Positions 17,303 to 27,134 of a DNA stretch of 64,000 bases are shown piece by piece (within the stretch, counting starts at the first letter, position 1; each line of letters opens with the position of its first letter). Made by a program: the position numbers and the translations under genes. The notes beneath the pieces are model-generated. The model searched no databases and was not told the origin of the DNA. It worked only from the letters and a program-made list of their open reading frames with translations. Origin of the DNA: Alphaproteobacteria bacterium WMHbin7 (lineage in GTDB: Bacteria > Pseudomonadota > Alphaproteobacteria > Rhodospirillales > WMHbin7); contig PDZW01000005.1 in assembly GCA_002753155.1 (NCBI GenBank), positions 1 to 64,000 of the forward strand, read 5' to 3'.

Positions 17303-17938
17303 ATGGGCACACTAAGCATTGTCCTTGATCTGCTGCTCGTTCTCGTCCTGGGCGCCGTCCTCGCCTATGCGGTCATTCTGAACAAGCGGCTGACCCAATT
17401 GCGCGCCAATAAGGAAGAGTTGGCCCGCGTCATCAATTCCTTCAACGAAGCCACCCAGCGGGCGGAGGCCAGCATTCCCCGCCTGCGCAAGGCCGCCGAC
17501 GAGGTGAAGAACCAGTTGGAAGAGCGCATTGAAAAGGCCGTCAGCCTGAAGGACGACTTGGCCTTCATGATCGACCGGGGCGACAGCATGGCCAATCGGT
17601 TGGAAAGCTCGGTTCGCATGGCCAGGGGCGAGACCATGGGCGGCTCTTCCGCTTCCGCCGCCACCGCCCCCTCGCCCCGAATGCCCTCGCCCCCCAGGCC
17701 GATGACCGCTTCAAGGCCTGCCATGAGCACCCAGCCCACAGCGATGATGGCCCAGGCACCTGCGGCCATGGCCCGCCCGGCGCCGACTCGTGCGCCGCAA
17801 AGCCCGCCGCCCGCGCCAGCAACACCGCAGCGCAAGGAACCGCGCCTGGATGAGATTTTCCGCCTGTCCGAGGACGATATGGACGACCGCTCCGAAGCCG
17901 AACGAGCGCTCCTAAAAGCGCTGCAATCGGCAAGATAG
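17303..17938 (+). CDS. DUF6468-like single-TM protein in flagellar operon
   Basis: N-terminal TM, coiled coil LRANKEELARVINSFNEATQRAEASIPRLRKAADEVKNQLEERIEKA, Pro/Ala-rich linker; between fliM and motE-like. Confidence 0.6.
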   Translation: MGTLSIVLDLLLVLVLGAVLAYAVILNKRLTQLRANKEELARVINSFNEATQRAEASIPRLRKAADEVKNQLEERIEKAVSLKDDLAFMIDRGDSMANRLESSVRMARGETMGGSSASAATAPSPRMPSPPRPMTASRPAMSTQPTAMMAQAPAAMARPAPTRAPQSPPPAPATPQRKEPRLDEIFRLSEDDMDDRSEAERALLKALQSAR

Positions 17939-17948
17939 GGAGCTATCC

Positions 17949-18683
17949 ATGAATGCCCTGCTCGAAAAAATCCGCCTCCTGCCCGTCCTTATCTTCGTGG
18001 GTGTTCTGCTTTTGACTGTGAAAGTGGGCGGGTTGATCGAAGGATTCTCCAAACCCAGCGTCGAAGTCAGCCTGGCCACCAAGGGCGAGGCACAACAGAC
18101 CAATCCGGTGCAGCCCAAACCCATCATGCTGGCTCAAGCCCCGACAGCACAGGCTCCGGCTGACCCCGCCCCCCCCGCGGCGGAAGCTCCCATCCTCACG
18201 CCCCCCCCCACCCAGGCCCTGTCCACGCCGGTTCCCAGCGGTGAGCCCGGCGCCTATACAGCCGCTGAACTGGAAGTATTACAAAAACTTTCAAAAAGGC
18301 GCGACGAGTTGGAAGCCAGGGCCAAGGAAATGCAGATGCGCGAAGACCTGGCCAAGGCCGCCGAGGCCCGACTGGCCAAGAAACTCGAGGAAATGAAGCA
18401 GGTGCAAAGCACCATCGAGGGCCTGCTGCGAAAGTATGACGACCAGGAAGACGTAAAAATGAAGAGCCTGGTCAAGATCTACGAATCGATGAAGCCCAAG
18501 GATGCAGCCAAAATCTTCGAGCAGCTCGATATGCCCATCCTTTTGGACGTCATTGAACGGATGAAGGAGCAGAAGGCGGCGGCCGTTCTGGCCGATATGA
18601 GCCCCCAGAAGGCCAAGGAAGTGACGGCCGAGATCGCGGACCGGCGCAAACTGCCCCGTCCGGGGGCTGGCTCGGGTGGCTGA
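17949..18683 (+). CDS. MotE-like (MgtE-N domain) flagellar protein
   Basis: N-terminal TM, coiled coil, then MKSLVKIYESMKPKDAAKIFEQLDMPILLDVIERMKEQKAAAVLADMSPQKAKEVTAEIADRRKLP. Confidence 0.8.
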   Translation: MNALLEKIRLLPVLIFVGVLLLTVKVGGLIEGFSKPSVEVSLATKGEAQQTNPVQPKPIMLAQAPTAQAPADPAPPAAEAPILTPPPTQALSTPVPSGEPGAYTAAELEVLQKLSKRRDELEARAKEMQMREDLAKAAEARLAKKLEEMKQVQSTIEGLLRKYDDQEDVKMKSLVKIYESMKPKDAAKIFEQLDMPILLDVIERMKEQKAAAVLADMSPQKAKEVTAEIADRRKLPRPGAGSGG

Positions 18684-18808
18684 CCGGGCGTCTTTAATCC
18701 GTGAAAAATGCTTGCGCCTCTGACTAATAACACGTAATACCGTTACTGGTCCTTCCAGGGGAATTGGGGGGTAAATGAACCGATATCAGCATCCGATAGG
18801 AGCCAAGA

Positions 18809-19195
18809 ATGTCTGTCGATAAGAATATGAGGGTTCTCATCGTCGACGACTACAAGACGATGTTGCGCATCGTGCGCAACCTTCTTAAACAGCTTGGTTT
18901 CATGAATGTCGATGAAGCCACCGATGGCTCTATGGCCTTGCAGCTTCTGCGCAATGCCCAGTACGGCCTGGTTATTTCCGACTGGAACATGGAACCGATG
19001 ACCGGCCTGCAACTTCTCAAGGAAGTTCGCGCCGATCCCAAGCTGAAGGGCGTTCCCTTCATCATGGTGACGGCGGAAAGCAAGTCGGAAAACGTCATCG
19101 CCGCCAAGGAAGCGGGTGTGTCGAACTATATCGTCAAACCCTTCAACGCCGAGACGCTCAAGACCAAGATGTCCAGCGTTCTGGGCGACTTCTGA
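18809..19195 (+). CDS. cheY: Chemotaxis response regulator CheY
   Basis: MRVLIVDDYKTMLRIVRNLLKQLGF...LVISDWNMEPMTGLQLLKEVR...IMVTAES...YIVKPFNAETLKTK. Confidence 0.95.
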   Translation: MSVDKNMRVLIVDDYKTMLRIVRNLLKQLGFMNVDEATDGSMALQLLRNAQYGLVISDWNMEPMTGLQLLKEVRADPKLKGVPFIMVTAESKSENVIAAKEAGVSNYIVKPFNAETLKTKMSSVLGDF

Positions 19196-19226
19196 CGCGG
19201 TTTGAACCGCACCCAGGAGACGCTCC

Positions 19227-19892
19227 ATGTCGGGTAAAGCCGTTGACCGCGATCTCGAAAAGCGATTGGCCGAGATACGCGAATCCAGCGGCGGCACCGT
19301 TCGGGTGGATCAGATCGGCGAAGTCGTGCAATCCCTGCTGGATTCGCTCTCGGGCGACGTGACGGCAGCCGATCTGCGCGTCTATCAGGAGCTTGAGGGT
19401 CTGGCCGCCTATATCCGCGCCGCCAAGGCTGAGATAGCGCAGTTGCGTCCTCAGGAAATCAAGGAGCACTTCATCTCCTCGGCTTCCGATGAGCTGGACG
19501 CCATCGTCGAGGCCACAGAGGGGGCCACCAACGATATTCTGGACGCGGTCGAGGCCATAGAAAGCGTTGCCGCCGAGGCGCCTCCTGAAATCAATCAGAA
19601 GCTTACCGAGCTGACCACACGCCTCTACGAGGCCTGCAATTTCCAGGACATTACCGGCCAGCGCATTACCAAGGTGGTTCGGGCATTGAAGCATATCGAG
19701 GACAAGATCGAATCGCTGGTCAAGGCGCTGGGCGGCGAGGCGCATGAGCCCTCGGCTGCTTCAGACGGAAATCCGCCCGCTTTCTTCACCCATGGCGGCG
19801 AGGGCGAGCAGGAGCTTCTGAACGGGCCGCAAGTCGCCGGAAAAGCCAATAAGCAAGACGATATCGACGCCCTGTTTTCCAGCTTCGATTGA
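19227..19892 (+). CDS. cheZ: Protein phosphatase CheZ
   Basis: LYEACNFQDITGQRITKVVRALKHIEDKI (CheZ signature with catalytic Gln) and C-terminal QDDIDALFSSFD CheY-binding peptide. Confidence 0.92.
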   Translation: MSGKAVDRDLEKRLAEIRESSGGTVRVDQIGEVVQSLLDSLSGDVTAADLRVYQELEGLAAYIRAAKAEIAQLRPQEIKEHFISSASDELDAIVEATEGATNDILDAVEAIESVAAEAPPEINQKLTELTTRLYEACNFQDITGQRITKVVRALKHIEDKIESLVKALGGEAHEPSAASDGNPPAFFTHGGEGEQELLNGPQVAGKANKQDDIDALFSSFD

Positions 19893-19898
19893 GGCCCC

Positions 19899-22800
19899 AT
19901 GCCCGGGGCTGATCCGACCCCCATCCGACGTTTTGCCAGATATTTCTTTCTGGGCCTGCTGGTCTGTCTGACCAGCGCCCCCGCCAACCTTGCCCAAGCG
20001 GCCCAGGTGCGCGCCGCCAAACATGCAGATTACGCCCGCATCGTCTTCGATCAGGACGAAGCCGCAGCCTTCACGGCCCAGATTGAGGGCGGCAAGCTGG
20101 TGGTGCGCTTCGATCAGCCCTTTGCAGGCGATCCCAGGTCCGTGGTCTCGGCGCTGGAGGGCATCATCACCGAAGCCAGCCTGGGCCCCGGACGCAAGAG
20201 CGTCATTCTGACCCTTTCCGGCAAGGTTGATGTCAAAAGCTTTTCCCTGGGCACCTCGGCCGTGGTCGATCTCATTCCGGCCAAAGGCAGCCAGCAGGCC
20301 AATGCCTTTGCTCCCAAGCCCCCGTCAGCCGCTCCGGCTTCCAGCGCCAGATCCGGCGACACCATTCCGATTCGGGTAGGCGATCACGACGATTTCAGTC
20401 GGCTGGTCTTCGACTGGGCAAGTCCCGTGGCCTATGACGTCGCCAAGCAGGGCGAAGTCGTCACTGTCACCTTCAAGCGCCCCGCCCGTTTCGAAGATGG
20501 TCCGCTTAAGGCCAATCTGCCGCTCTTCATCAGCGGGGTTGAAACGGAAAGCTCCGCCAGCACTTCGACGGTAACCCTGTTCGCGCCGCAAAATGCCCGG
20601 ATACGCCATTTCACCAGCGGCCCCAAGGTGGTCGTCGATATCATAAGTGCGTCTGGCGCAAAGGCAGGGGCCGCCTCCTTGCCGCGTCCCGCCCCACCCA
20701 CGACAGCTGTGCGCCCGGCCCCCTTAAGCGATCGCGGCATTCCAACCGATCTGGCCGGTCTGTCAAAGCAAGCGACAACCCCGCCTGCCCCTCCTCCGGC
20801 CTCTCCCACGCCTCCCCCGGCCACATCGCCTGGACAGACGCCAGCCCCTCCCTTGCCCGCCACAACAGCGTCTGCACCGGATGCTGCAATCCCGCCCGGC
20901 CCCGGCGCACCAACGCCCACATCAGCACCGCCTGCAACAGCGACTTCGCCGACTCCGCCCGCCAGCCCTGAGGCGGCGCCCATGCAGCCCTCGGACCTGC
21001 CCTTCCCCGCGCAAGGAGACGAGGAAGACGATCTGTGGCCCGCTGAAACCGGCCCCGGCACCACGGCCAGCCTGTCCTTTACCTGGAATCAGCCCGCCGC
21101 CGCCGCAGTCTTTCGCCGTTCGGGCTATTTGTGGATCGTTTTCGACCGCTATCAGGAGGTCGATCTGCGTCTCTTGAAGCAGTTGGGCGCGGGGGTCGTG
21201 ACATCGGTCGAGCAGCTACCCTCAAAGTCGGTAACCGTTGTGCGCATCGTGACCCAGCCCGGCTACAACCCCTCGATACGGCGCGAAAATCTTTTGTGGA
21301 TCATGGACCTCTCGCGCCGCCCCTTAAAGCCCCTCAACCAGATCGAGGTGAAGCTGGAAGAACAAAGCGTCGTCGGCGCGCGCGCGCTGCTGAAGGTCAA
21401 CGAGGCAGGGTCGGTCATCCCCCTGGTCGATGCTGAGATCGGCGACCAGATATTCGTGATTCCAGTCATGCCGCTGGGAGCCGGCGTCCAGCCCGGGCGC
21501 GATCTTCCGGATATGACTCTGCTGGCCACGGCTCAGGGAATTGCCGTGGTCAAGAAAACGGACGGCGTCGATGTCCGCTCGACCCGCGATGGCGCCGAAA
21601 TCAGCCGCCAGCCCGGTGGGATTCGTTTCACCAAGGACGCCGACCGGCTGGCCCGCGCCTCGGGCGTTCCCACCGGACCGGCTGACCTGACCGCCATGAC
21701 CGTCGGCAAGTGGATGCTGGGCGATCCGGCCAAGTCCGACGAAACGATGCGCGATCTCCTGCAGACGGTCGGCCAGACATCACCGGAAGGACGCACCCAA
21801 CCGCGTCTGACACTCGCCCGCTTCCTGATTGCCAATGGCCTGGGGGCCGAAGCTTTGGGGGTTCTGCGCACCATCGCGGTAACCGATGCTCCCTTTGCCG
21901 AAACCGCCCCCTTCAAGGCGGCCAGGGGAGCCGCCAACGTCCTGGCCCACCGCTCGATCGAGGCCTTGGAAGACTTGCAAAGCCCCGCCTTGCAAGGAGC
22001 GCCCGAGGCGCGCTTCTGGCGTGCCCTGGCCGAAGCGGATCAAGCCAACAATCCCGGTCATTACAATGATGCCCTCAAGGAAGGCGGCGGCTTCCTGGCC
22101 AATTACAGCCCGGCCCTGCAACTGCGCCTGGGACTGCTGGCCGCCCTGGGGGCGGTTGATGCCGCCGACGACCTGACCGCAGGACGCCTGATGGATATGC
22201 TAAAGCCCCTGGTCCAGACGGGAACCGAAAAGGCCAGGCTGACCTTCATCGAGGGCCGCTTCGAGGAAATGACCGGCGCAACCGAGACGGCCCTGGTGAA
22301 ATACAGAGAGGCCGAAGCCAGCTCGGGGCGCTGGGAACGTTCACGCGCCGGAATCGCCCGCGTCGAACTAGAGTTGAAAGAGAACAAGATCACCCCGGCC
22401 CAGGCCATTCAGGAACTGGAGCGCCTCCGATTCGCCTGGCGCGGTGACGATTTCGAATACAATCTTCTGAAGCGGCTAGCCGAACTTTATTTCAAGGAAA
22501 AGGACTTCGGCAGCGGCCTTCGCACCCTAAAGCAGTTGGCCGCCAATTTCCGCGAAACCAAGGATATCGAATCGATAGCCGCGCAAATGAGCGACGTCTT
22601 CTCGAAGCTGTTCTTCGATGGCGAGGCCGACAAGCTGCCCCCCTTTACCGCCATCGCCCTCTTCGAGGAATTCAAGGAACTGACCCCCGTCGGCCCCAAG
22701 GGCGACGAAATGATTCGCAAGCTGGCAGACCGTCTGGCCACCATCGATCTTTTGGACCGCGCCTCCGACCTTTTGCGCCAGCAGGTCAGGTTCCGCCTGC

Positions 22801-23411
22801 AAGGCGAGGAAAAGGCCCGGGTCGGATTTAGAAACGGCATTCTTCTCATGCTGAATCGCAATCCCCAAGGTGCCATCGACGCCTTGGCCGAAAGCGAGGT
22901 TCCCGCCATTTCTGCCGACCTGGAACAAAAGAGGCGCTATTTGAAGGCGCGCTCGCTGGCCGAGTTGAACCGAGTCGAGGAGGCCATCGCCCTGATCGGC
23001 GAGGATAGCAACCGCGACGCCCTGCTTTTGAAGGCCGAAATCTACTGGGACAAGCAGAATTGGCCCGAGGTCGTCAACAGCTTCGAGGCCCTGGTGCCCA
23101 AACCGGAGCAGAGCCCGGCCAAGGGTGGCAAGCTTTCGGATCAGGAGGCCCGCTTCATCCTGAACAAGGCGGTGGCGCTGATTCTGGCCCATGACGACCG
23201 TGGACTGGCCCGTATCCGGCGCCATTTCCAGCCCTATATGGACGTAACACCCTATAGGGACGCCTTCACGCTGCTCACCTACGAGCCGGGAACCGAAGGA
23301 ATCTCCACGGAAATGGTGGCCGCAAAAATTAAGGAAGTTGAAAACTTTCAGACATTTATGTCGGGCTATCGGGAACGCTTGCGGGAAGAAAAATTGAGTG
23401 CTATAAACTGA
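19899..23411 (+). CDS. Large exported AMIN-like/TPR-repeat protein
   Basis: N-terminal signal peptide, two AMIN-like segments, Pro/Ala/Thr-rich linker, long C-terminal helical TPR-like region; 1170 aa. Confidence 0.7.
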   Translation: MPGADPTPIRRFARYFFLGLLVCLTSAPANLAQAAQVRAAKHADYARIVFDQDEAAAFTAQIEGGKLVVRFDQPFAGDPRSVVSALEGIITEASLGPGRKSVILTLSGKVDVKSFSLGTSAVVDLIPAKGSQQANAFAPKPPSAAPASSARSGDTIPIRVGDHDDFSRLVFDWASPVAYDVAKQGEVVTVTFKRPARFEDGPLKANLPLFISGVETESSASTSTVTLFAPQNARIRHFTSGPKVVVDIISASGAKAGAASLPRPAPPTTAVRPAPLSDRGIPTDLAGLSKQATTPPAPPPASPTPPPATSPGQTPAPPLPATTASAPDAAIPPGPGAPTPTSAPPATATSPTPPASPEAAPMQPSDLPFPAQGDEEDDLWPAETGPGTTASLSFTWNQPAAAAVFRRSGYLWIVFDRYQEVDLRLLKQLGAGVVTSVEQLPSKSVTVVRIVTQPGYNPSIRRENLLWIMDLSRRPLKPLNQIEVKLEEQSVVGARALLKVNEAGSVIPLVDAEIGDQIFVIPVMPLGAGVQPGRDLPDMTLLATAQGIAVVKKTDGVDVRSTRDGAEISRQPGGIRFTKDADRLARASGVPTGPADLTAMTVGKWMLGDPAKSDETMRDLLQTVGQTSPEGRTQPRLTLARFLIANGLGAEALGVLRTIAVTDAPFAETAPFKAARGAANVLAHRSIEALEDLQSPALQGAPEARFWRALAEADQANNPGHYNDALKEGGGFLANYSPALQLRLGLLAALGAVDAADDLTAGRLMDMLKPLVQTGTEKARLTFIEGRFEEMTGATETALVKYREAEASSGRWERSRAGIARVELELKENKITPAQAIQELERLRFAWRGDDFEYNLLKRLAELYFKEKDFGSGLRTLKQLAANFRETKDIESIAAQMSDVFSKLFFDGEADKLPPFTAIALFEEFKELTPVGPKGDEMIRKLADRLATIDLLDRASDLLRQQVRFRLQGEEKARVGFRNGILLMLNRNPQGAIDALAESEVPAISADLEQKRRYLKARSLAELNRVEEAIALIGEDSNRDALLLKAEIYWDKQNWPEVVNSFEALVPKPEQSPAKGGKLSDQEARFILNKAVALILAHDDRGLARIRRHFQPYMDVTPYRDAFTLLTYEPGTEGISTEMVAAKIKEVENFQTFMSGYRERLREEKLSAIN

Positions 23412-23563
23412 CCACGCTTACCGAATCAGCGGGCTTCCTATGTGTGGCTTGGGGTTCGGAATTTTTTTTGGCCTCGGCCAAAATAGTTGTTGCGAGAAGG
23501 CGGGGGATGCCTGATAAGCCCCCCTTTCTTCTTCTGGTCCATCTACTGGTTAGGAGTGGGGAG

Positions 23564-24076
23564 ATGTCGAAAGTCGCCCTTGCCCGGCTGGGGATGAACT
23601 CGGAAGCCAATCCGAGGGAAACCCAAGGCACCGCTTACCATATGTCCTATCCTGAGTCGCATCAGGCCAAGGAATGTCATCTTTGGCCCGTCGTCGACAA
23701 CGGCAAGGATTATTACGTCGAAAAGAACGGCGTAAAATTCGCTGGAACCCATCTGATCATCGATCTGTGGGGCGCGACCAATCTCGACCAGCTTGAGCTG
23801 ACCGAGAACGCGCTTCGCGAATCGGCAGAGGTGGCCGGCGCCACGTTGCTGCATTGTCACCTTCACCATTTCTCGCCCAATGGCGGGATTTCGGGCGTTC
23901 TGGTGCTGGCGGAATCGCATATCAGCATCCATACATGGCCGGAACGCAATTACGCGGCACTTGATATTTTCATGTGCGGCGAATGCGATCCCTACATGTC
24001 GATTCCGGTGCTGAAGCGGGCCTTCCTGCCTGAACGCGTTGTCGTGAACGAGCAGAAGCGGGGCATCCTGGCGTGA
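23564..24076 (+). CDS. speD: S-adenosylmethionine decarboxylase proenzyme (SpeD)
   Basis: GTHLIIDLWGATNLDQLELTENALRESAEVAGATLLHCHLHHFSPNGGISGVLVLAESHISIHTWPERNYAALDIFMCG. Confidence 0.96.
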   Translation: MSKVALARLGMNSEANPRETQGTAYHMSYPESHQAKECHLWPVVDNGKDYYVEKNGVKFAGTHLIIDLWGATNLDQLELTENALRESAEVAGATLLHCHLHHFSPNGGISGVLVLAESHISIHTWPERNYAALDIFMCGECDPYMSIPVLKRAFLPERVVVNEQKRGILA

Positions 24077-24924
24077 GTGCCTGGATCGTCGAGAAGCTCT
24101 ACGAGAGTTGGCGTCAAACCTTCCTGGCTACGAAGACCTTCTTCGAGGCCAGGACGGAGCACCAGCATCTGGTCATCTTCGAAAACCCTCAGTTCGGACG
24201 CGTCATGGTCCTGGACAATGTGATCCAGGTCACCACCGGCGACGAATTCGTCTATCACGAGATGCTGACGCATGTTCCCATGTTGGCTCATGGCCATGCG
24301 ACAGAGATTCTGGTGGTGGGCGGCGGCGACGGCGGAATCTTGCGCGAGGTCTTAAAGCACAAGCAGGTGACCAAGGCCGTTCTGGTCGAGATCGACCAGG
24401 GTGTCGTCGATATGAGCATCGAGCATATGCCCTCGGTTTCGGCTGGGGCCTATGACGACAAGCGCGTCGAGGTGGTGATCCAGGATGGCGTCGAATACAT
24501 GGCCGAGGATGGACAGAAATTCGACATCATCATCATCGATTCCACCGACCCCGCCGGTCCCGGCGAAGTGCTGTTTACCGAATCCTTCTACAAGAACTGC
24601 GCCAAACGCTTGAAGCCGGGTGGCATCTTCACCTGCCAGAACGGCGTACCCTTCATGCAGGGCGATGAACTGACCGATACGCAGAACCGCCGTAAGCCGC
24701 ATTTCAAGGACGCAGCCTTCTATGTCGCCGCCGTGCCCACCTATGTCGGCGGCTTCATGGCGCTGGGCTGGGCAACGCAGGACCCCGCCTATCGCAAGCA
24801 GGGGGCCGAGGTAATTCATCAACGCTATAACGCCAATCCCTTCCCCACCCGCTATTGGACGCCAGACTTGCACGTAGCTAGCTTCGCGCTGCCGCGCTAC
24901 GTCCAGGACCTGATGGAGAAGTAA
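24073..24924 (+). CDS. speE: Spermidine synthase
   Basis: EHQHLVIFENPQFGRVMVLDNVIQVTTGDEFVYHEMLTHVP..LVVGGGDGGILREVLKHKQVTKAVLVEID. Confidence 0.97.
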   Translation: MSAWIVEKLYESWRQTFLATKTFFEARTEHQHLVIFENPQFGRVMVLDNVIQVTTGDEFVYHEMLTHVPMLAHGHATEILVVGGGDGGILREVLKHKQVTKAVLVEIDQGVVDMSIEHMPSVSAGAYDDKRVEVVIQDGVEYMAEDGQKFDIIIIDSTDPAGPGEVLFTESFYKNCAKRLKPGGIFTCQNGVPFMQGDELTDTQNRRKPHFKDAAFYVAAVPTYVGGFMALGWATQDPAYRKQGAEVIHQRYNANPFPTRYWTPDLHVASFALPRYVQDLMEK

Positions 24925-25764
24925 GTGCAAGAACGCAGCGGCGGACATGCCTTGGCCACCGTCGCCGTTCCCGCCTATAACTGCGCATCCACCATCCTTG
25001 CCGCGCTGGACAGCATCGAGGAATCGATTGCCTATCTGAAGGCGTTGCGCGGACGAAACGCACTGGTCGAGATTCTGGTGGTCGATGACGGATCGACCGA
25101 CGCAACGCCCGATCTGATTGCAAGCTTTGCCGCCACTAGGCCACATGTCCGGCTGTTGCGCCAAGCCAACAAGGGGCCGGGGGCTGCCCGCAATGCTGGC
25201 GCCGAAGCTGGCACGGCCCCGGTGCTGATGTATCTGGACGGCGACGATCTGTTCTTCCCCTCTCACATCGCTGTCTGCCTTGATCTTCTGGATGCGCATC
25301 CCGAGGCGGGCTTTGCCAAGACCGGCGTGCGTCTTGACGAAAGCGTTCATCCGGGCTGGAAAATCGGCATTTCCAACAGCATCGTCATCAACTGCGCCGT
25401 CCGGCGCTCTGTCCACGAATTCATCGGCGGATTCTTCGAGGAAGCCCCCTTCAAGGCCCTGCATGCCGAGGATGCTCTGTATTCCGGCTTGTTGATGACC
25501 TTCTTTACCCAGGTTCATAGCGATCTGGAAACCGTGCACCATCTGGTCTATCCCGGCAACGCCTTCGACCGGCAGCGCACAAAATTCTCGGCACCGCCAC
25601 AAGACGCCATCGAGGCCATGACAGAAAAAGAAAAAGAGGCCGAGCCCGAGGTCATGCGCATCTACGAGGAGCGCCGCCAATCGCTGGCCCGCCGTGCGCA
25701 GAACAGCGACTGGTCAGGCCCGCCCATCAACCGCGAGGGCCCCCGCCTCATCGCGGCGGATTGA
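24925..25764 (+). CDS. Glycosyltransferase family 2
   Basis: ATVAVPAYNCASTILAALDSIEES..LVEILVVDDGSTDATPDLI..QANKGPGAARNAGAEAGTAPVLMYLDGDD; GTG start. Confidence 0.88.
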   Translation: MQERSGGHALATVAVPAYNCASTILAALDSIEESIAYLKALRGRNALVEILVVDDGSTDATPDLIASFAATRPHVRLLRQANKGPGAARNAGAEAGTAPVLMYLDGDDLFFPSHIAVCLDLLDAHPEAGFAKTGVRLDESVHPGWKIGISNSIVINCAVRRSVHEFIGGFFEEAPFKALHAEDALYSGLLMTFFTQVHSDLETVHHLVYPGNAFDRQRTKFSAPPQDAIEAMTEKEKEAEPEVMRIYEERRQSLARRAQNSDWSGPPINREGPRLIAAD

Positions 25765-25769
25765 CTTCA

Positions 25770-25804
25770 TTGACTGCTTATTCCCGATGGGGTATATTCC
25801 CCGT
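25770..25804 (+). promoter_or_regulatory. Sigma-70 promoter with overlapping operator of the ars operon; likely leaderless
   Basis: TTGACT-17 bp-TATATT (25770-25775, 25793-25798), with GGGGTATATTCCCC dyad over the -10; ATG at 25805 is 7 nt past the -10. Confidence 0.8.
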
Positions 25805-26155
25805 ATGGGATATGAACCGACGGATATTTTCGCCACCCTGGCCGACCCCACCCGCCTCAGGCTTTTGATGCTGCTGACGCGCGCCCCATCGCTTTGCGTC
25901 TGCCATCTGGTCGAGGCCATGCAGGAGCCCCAGCCCAAGCTGTCCAAACATCTAGGCGTCCTTCGGGAAATGGGCTTGGTCAGCGACGAACGCAGGGCCC
26001 AGTGGGTGCATTACTCGCTGAAAAGCGACTTGCCCGCCTGGGTGCGACAGGTAATCGAGGCGGCGGCCCAGGCGGCGGACGGGCAGGCCCCCTTCAAAAA
26101 GGATGCAGCTAGGCTTGCGAAAAGACTCGCCGCGAGCTGTAGCAGGGCCGCCTGA
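25805..26155 (+). CDS. arsR: ArsR-family metalloid-responsive repressor
   Basis: ATLADPTRLRLLMLLTRAPSLCVCHLVEAMQEPQPKLSKHLGVLREMGLVSDERRAQWVHYSL; CVC metal site; heads an arsenic operon. Confidence 0.93.
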   Translation: MGYEPTDIFATLADPTRLRLLMLLTRAPSLCVCHLVEAMQEPQPKLSKHLGVLREMGLVSDERRAQWVHYSLKSDLPAWVRQVIEAAAQAADGQAPFKKDAARLAKRLAASCSRAA

Positions 26156-26157
26156 CC

Positions 26158-27123
26158 ATGGCCGATCCCTTCTCCCTTCTGGCCGATCTGCTGGTCTTTA
26201 CCTTGCTAGGTCTTGATGGCGCCACGAATCTAGGTGCCGCCCTGCATTTTTTCGTCGAGGACACGGTCAAAATCTTCGTCCTTCTAGCCCTGATCGTCTT
26301 CGTCATCGGTCTTTTCCGCTCAATGATGTCGCCCGAGCGGGTCAGGAAAATGATCGGCGGCAAGCGGCGCCTAGTGGCCTATCCAGCGGCCGTGGGCCTG
26401 GGCGCCGTGACGCCTTTCTGCTCCTGCTCGTCCATTCCCCTGTTCATCGGATTTCTCGAGGCTGGGATTCCGTTGGGCGTCACCATGTCCTTCCTGATCG
26501 CCTCACCCATGATCAATGAAATCGCCGTGATCATCCTGGCCAGCTCGATCGGGCTGCAATTCGCCGTGATCTATGTGGTGACCGGCCTGGCCGTGGGTTT
26601 GATCGGCGGGCTTCTCATCGACAGCATGAAGCTGGAACGCTATGTCGAGGACTATGTCTGGAACATCCGCATGGGCAAGACGGCCACGCCAGAGCATCCA
26701 GAAAAGCTGTCGGAACGCATGGCCTATGCCTGGGGTGAAGTGAAAAGCATCATAAAGCGTCTGTGGCTCTATGTTTTCATCGGCATCGGTATCGGCGCCG
26801 TTTTGCATGGCTATGTGCCGCAGGAATTCTTTACCGAACATGCCGGAGCGGACAACCCCCTGGCTGTTCCGCTGGCCGTGCTGATGGGAATTCCGCTTTA
26901 TGGCAGCGCCACCAGCGTCATCCCCGTGGCCGAGGCTTTGCTGTCCAAGGGTGTGCCGGTGGGCACCGTGCTGGCCTTGATGATGAGCATTGCCGCCCTC
27001 TCGCTGCCCGAGATGATCATGCTAAAGCAGGTGATCAAGCCCAAGCTGATCGCCATTTTCGTGAGTATTCTGGCCACCGCCTTCATCATCGTCGGCTATG
27101 GCTTCAACTTCCTGTTTTCCTGA
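26158..27123 (+). CDS. Permease, ArsP/SO_0444-type (DUF318)
   Basis: TPFCSCSSIPLFIGFLEAGIPLGVTMSFLIASPMINEIAVIIL Cys-rich signature and repeated permease motif. Confidence 0.88.
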   Translation: MADPFSLLADLLVFTLLGLDGATNLGAALHFFVEDTVKIFVLLALIVFVIGLFRSMMSPERVRKMIGGKRRLVAYPAAVGLGAVTPFCSCSSIPLFIGFLEAGIPLGVTMSFLIASPMINEIAVIILASSIGLQFAVIYVVTGLAVGLIGGLLIDSMKLERYVEDYVWNIRMGKTATPEHPEKLSERMAYAWGEVKSIIKRLWLYVFIGIGIGAVLHGYVPQEFFTEHAGADNPLAVPLAVLMGIPLYGSATSVIPVAEALLSKGVPVGTVLALMMSIAALSLPEMIMLKQVIKPKLIAIFVSILATAFIIVGYGFNFLFS

Positions 27124-27134
27124 CGGAGGGTGTC

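Noticed and set aside
24352-25680. 442-aa minus-strand ORF opposite speE and the glycosyltransferase
   Set aside because: Opposite strand carries unmistakable spermidine synthase and GT2 motifs.
26763-27134. Upstream extension of the thioredoxin-like ORF
   Set aside because: The extension overlaps the permease in another frame; the in-frame ATG at 27135 has an RBS and starts the recognisable fold.
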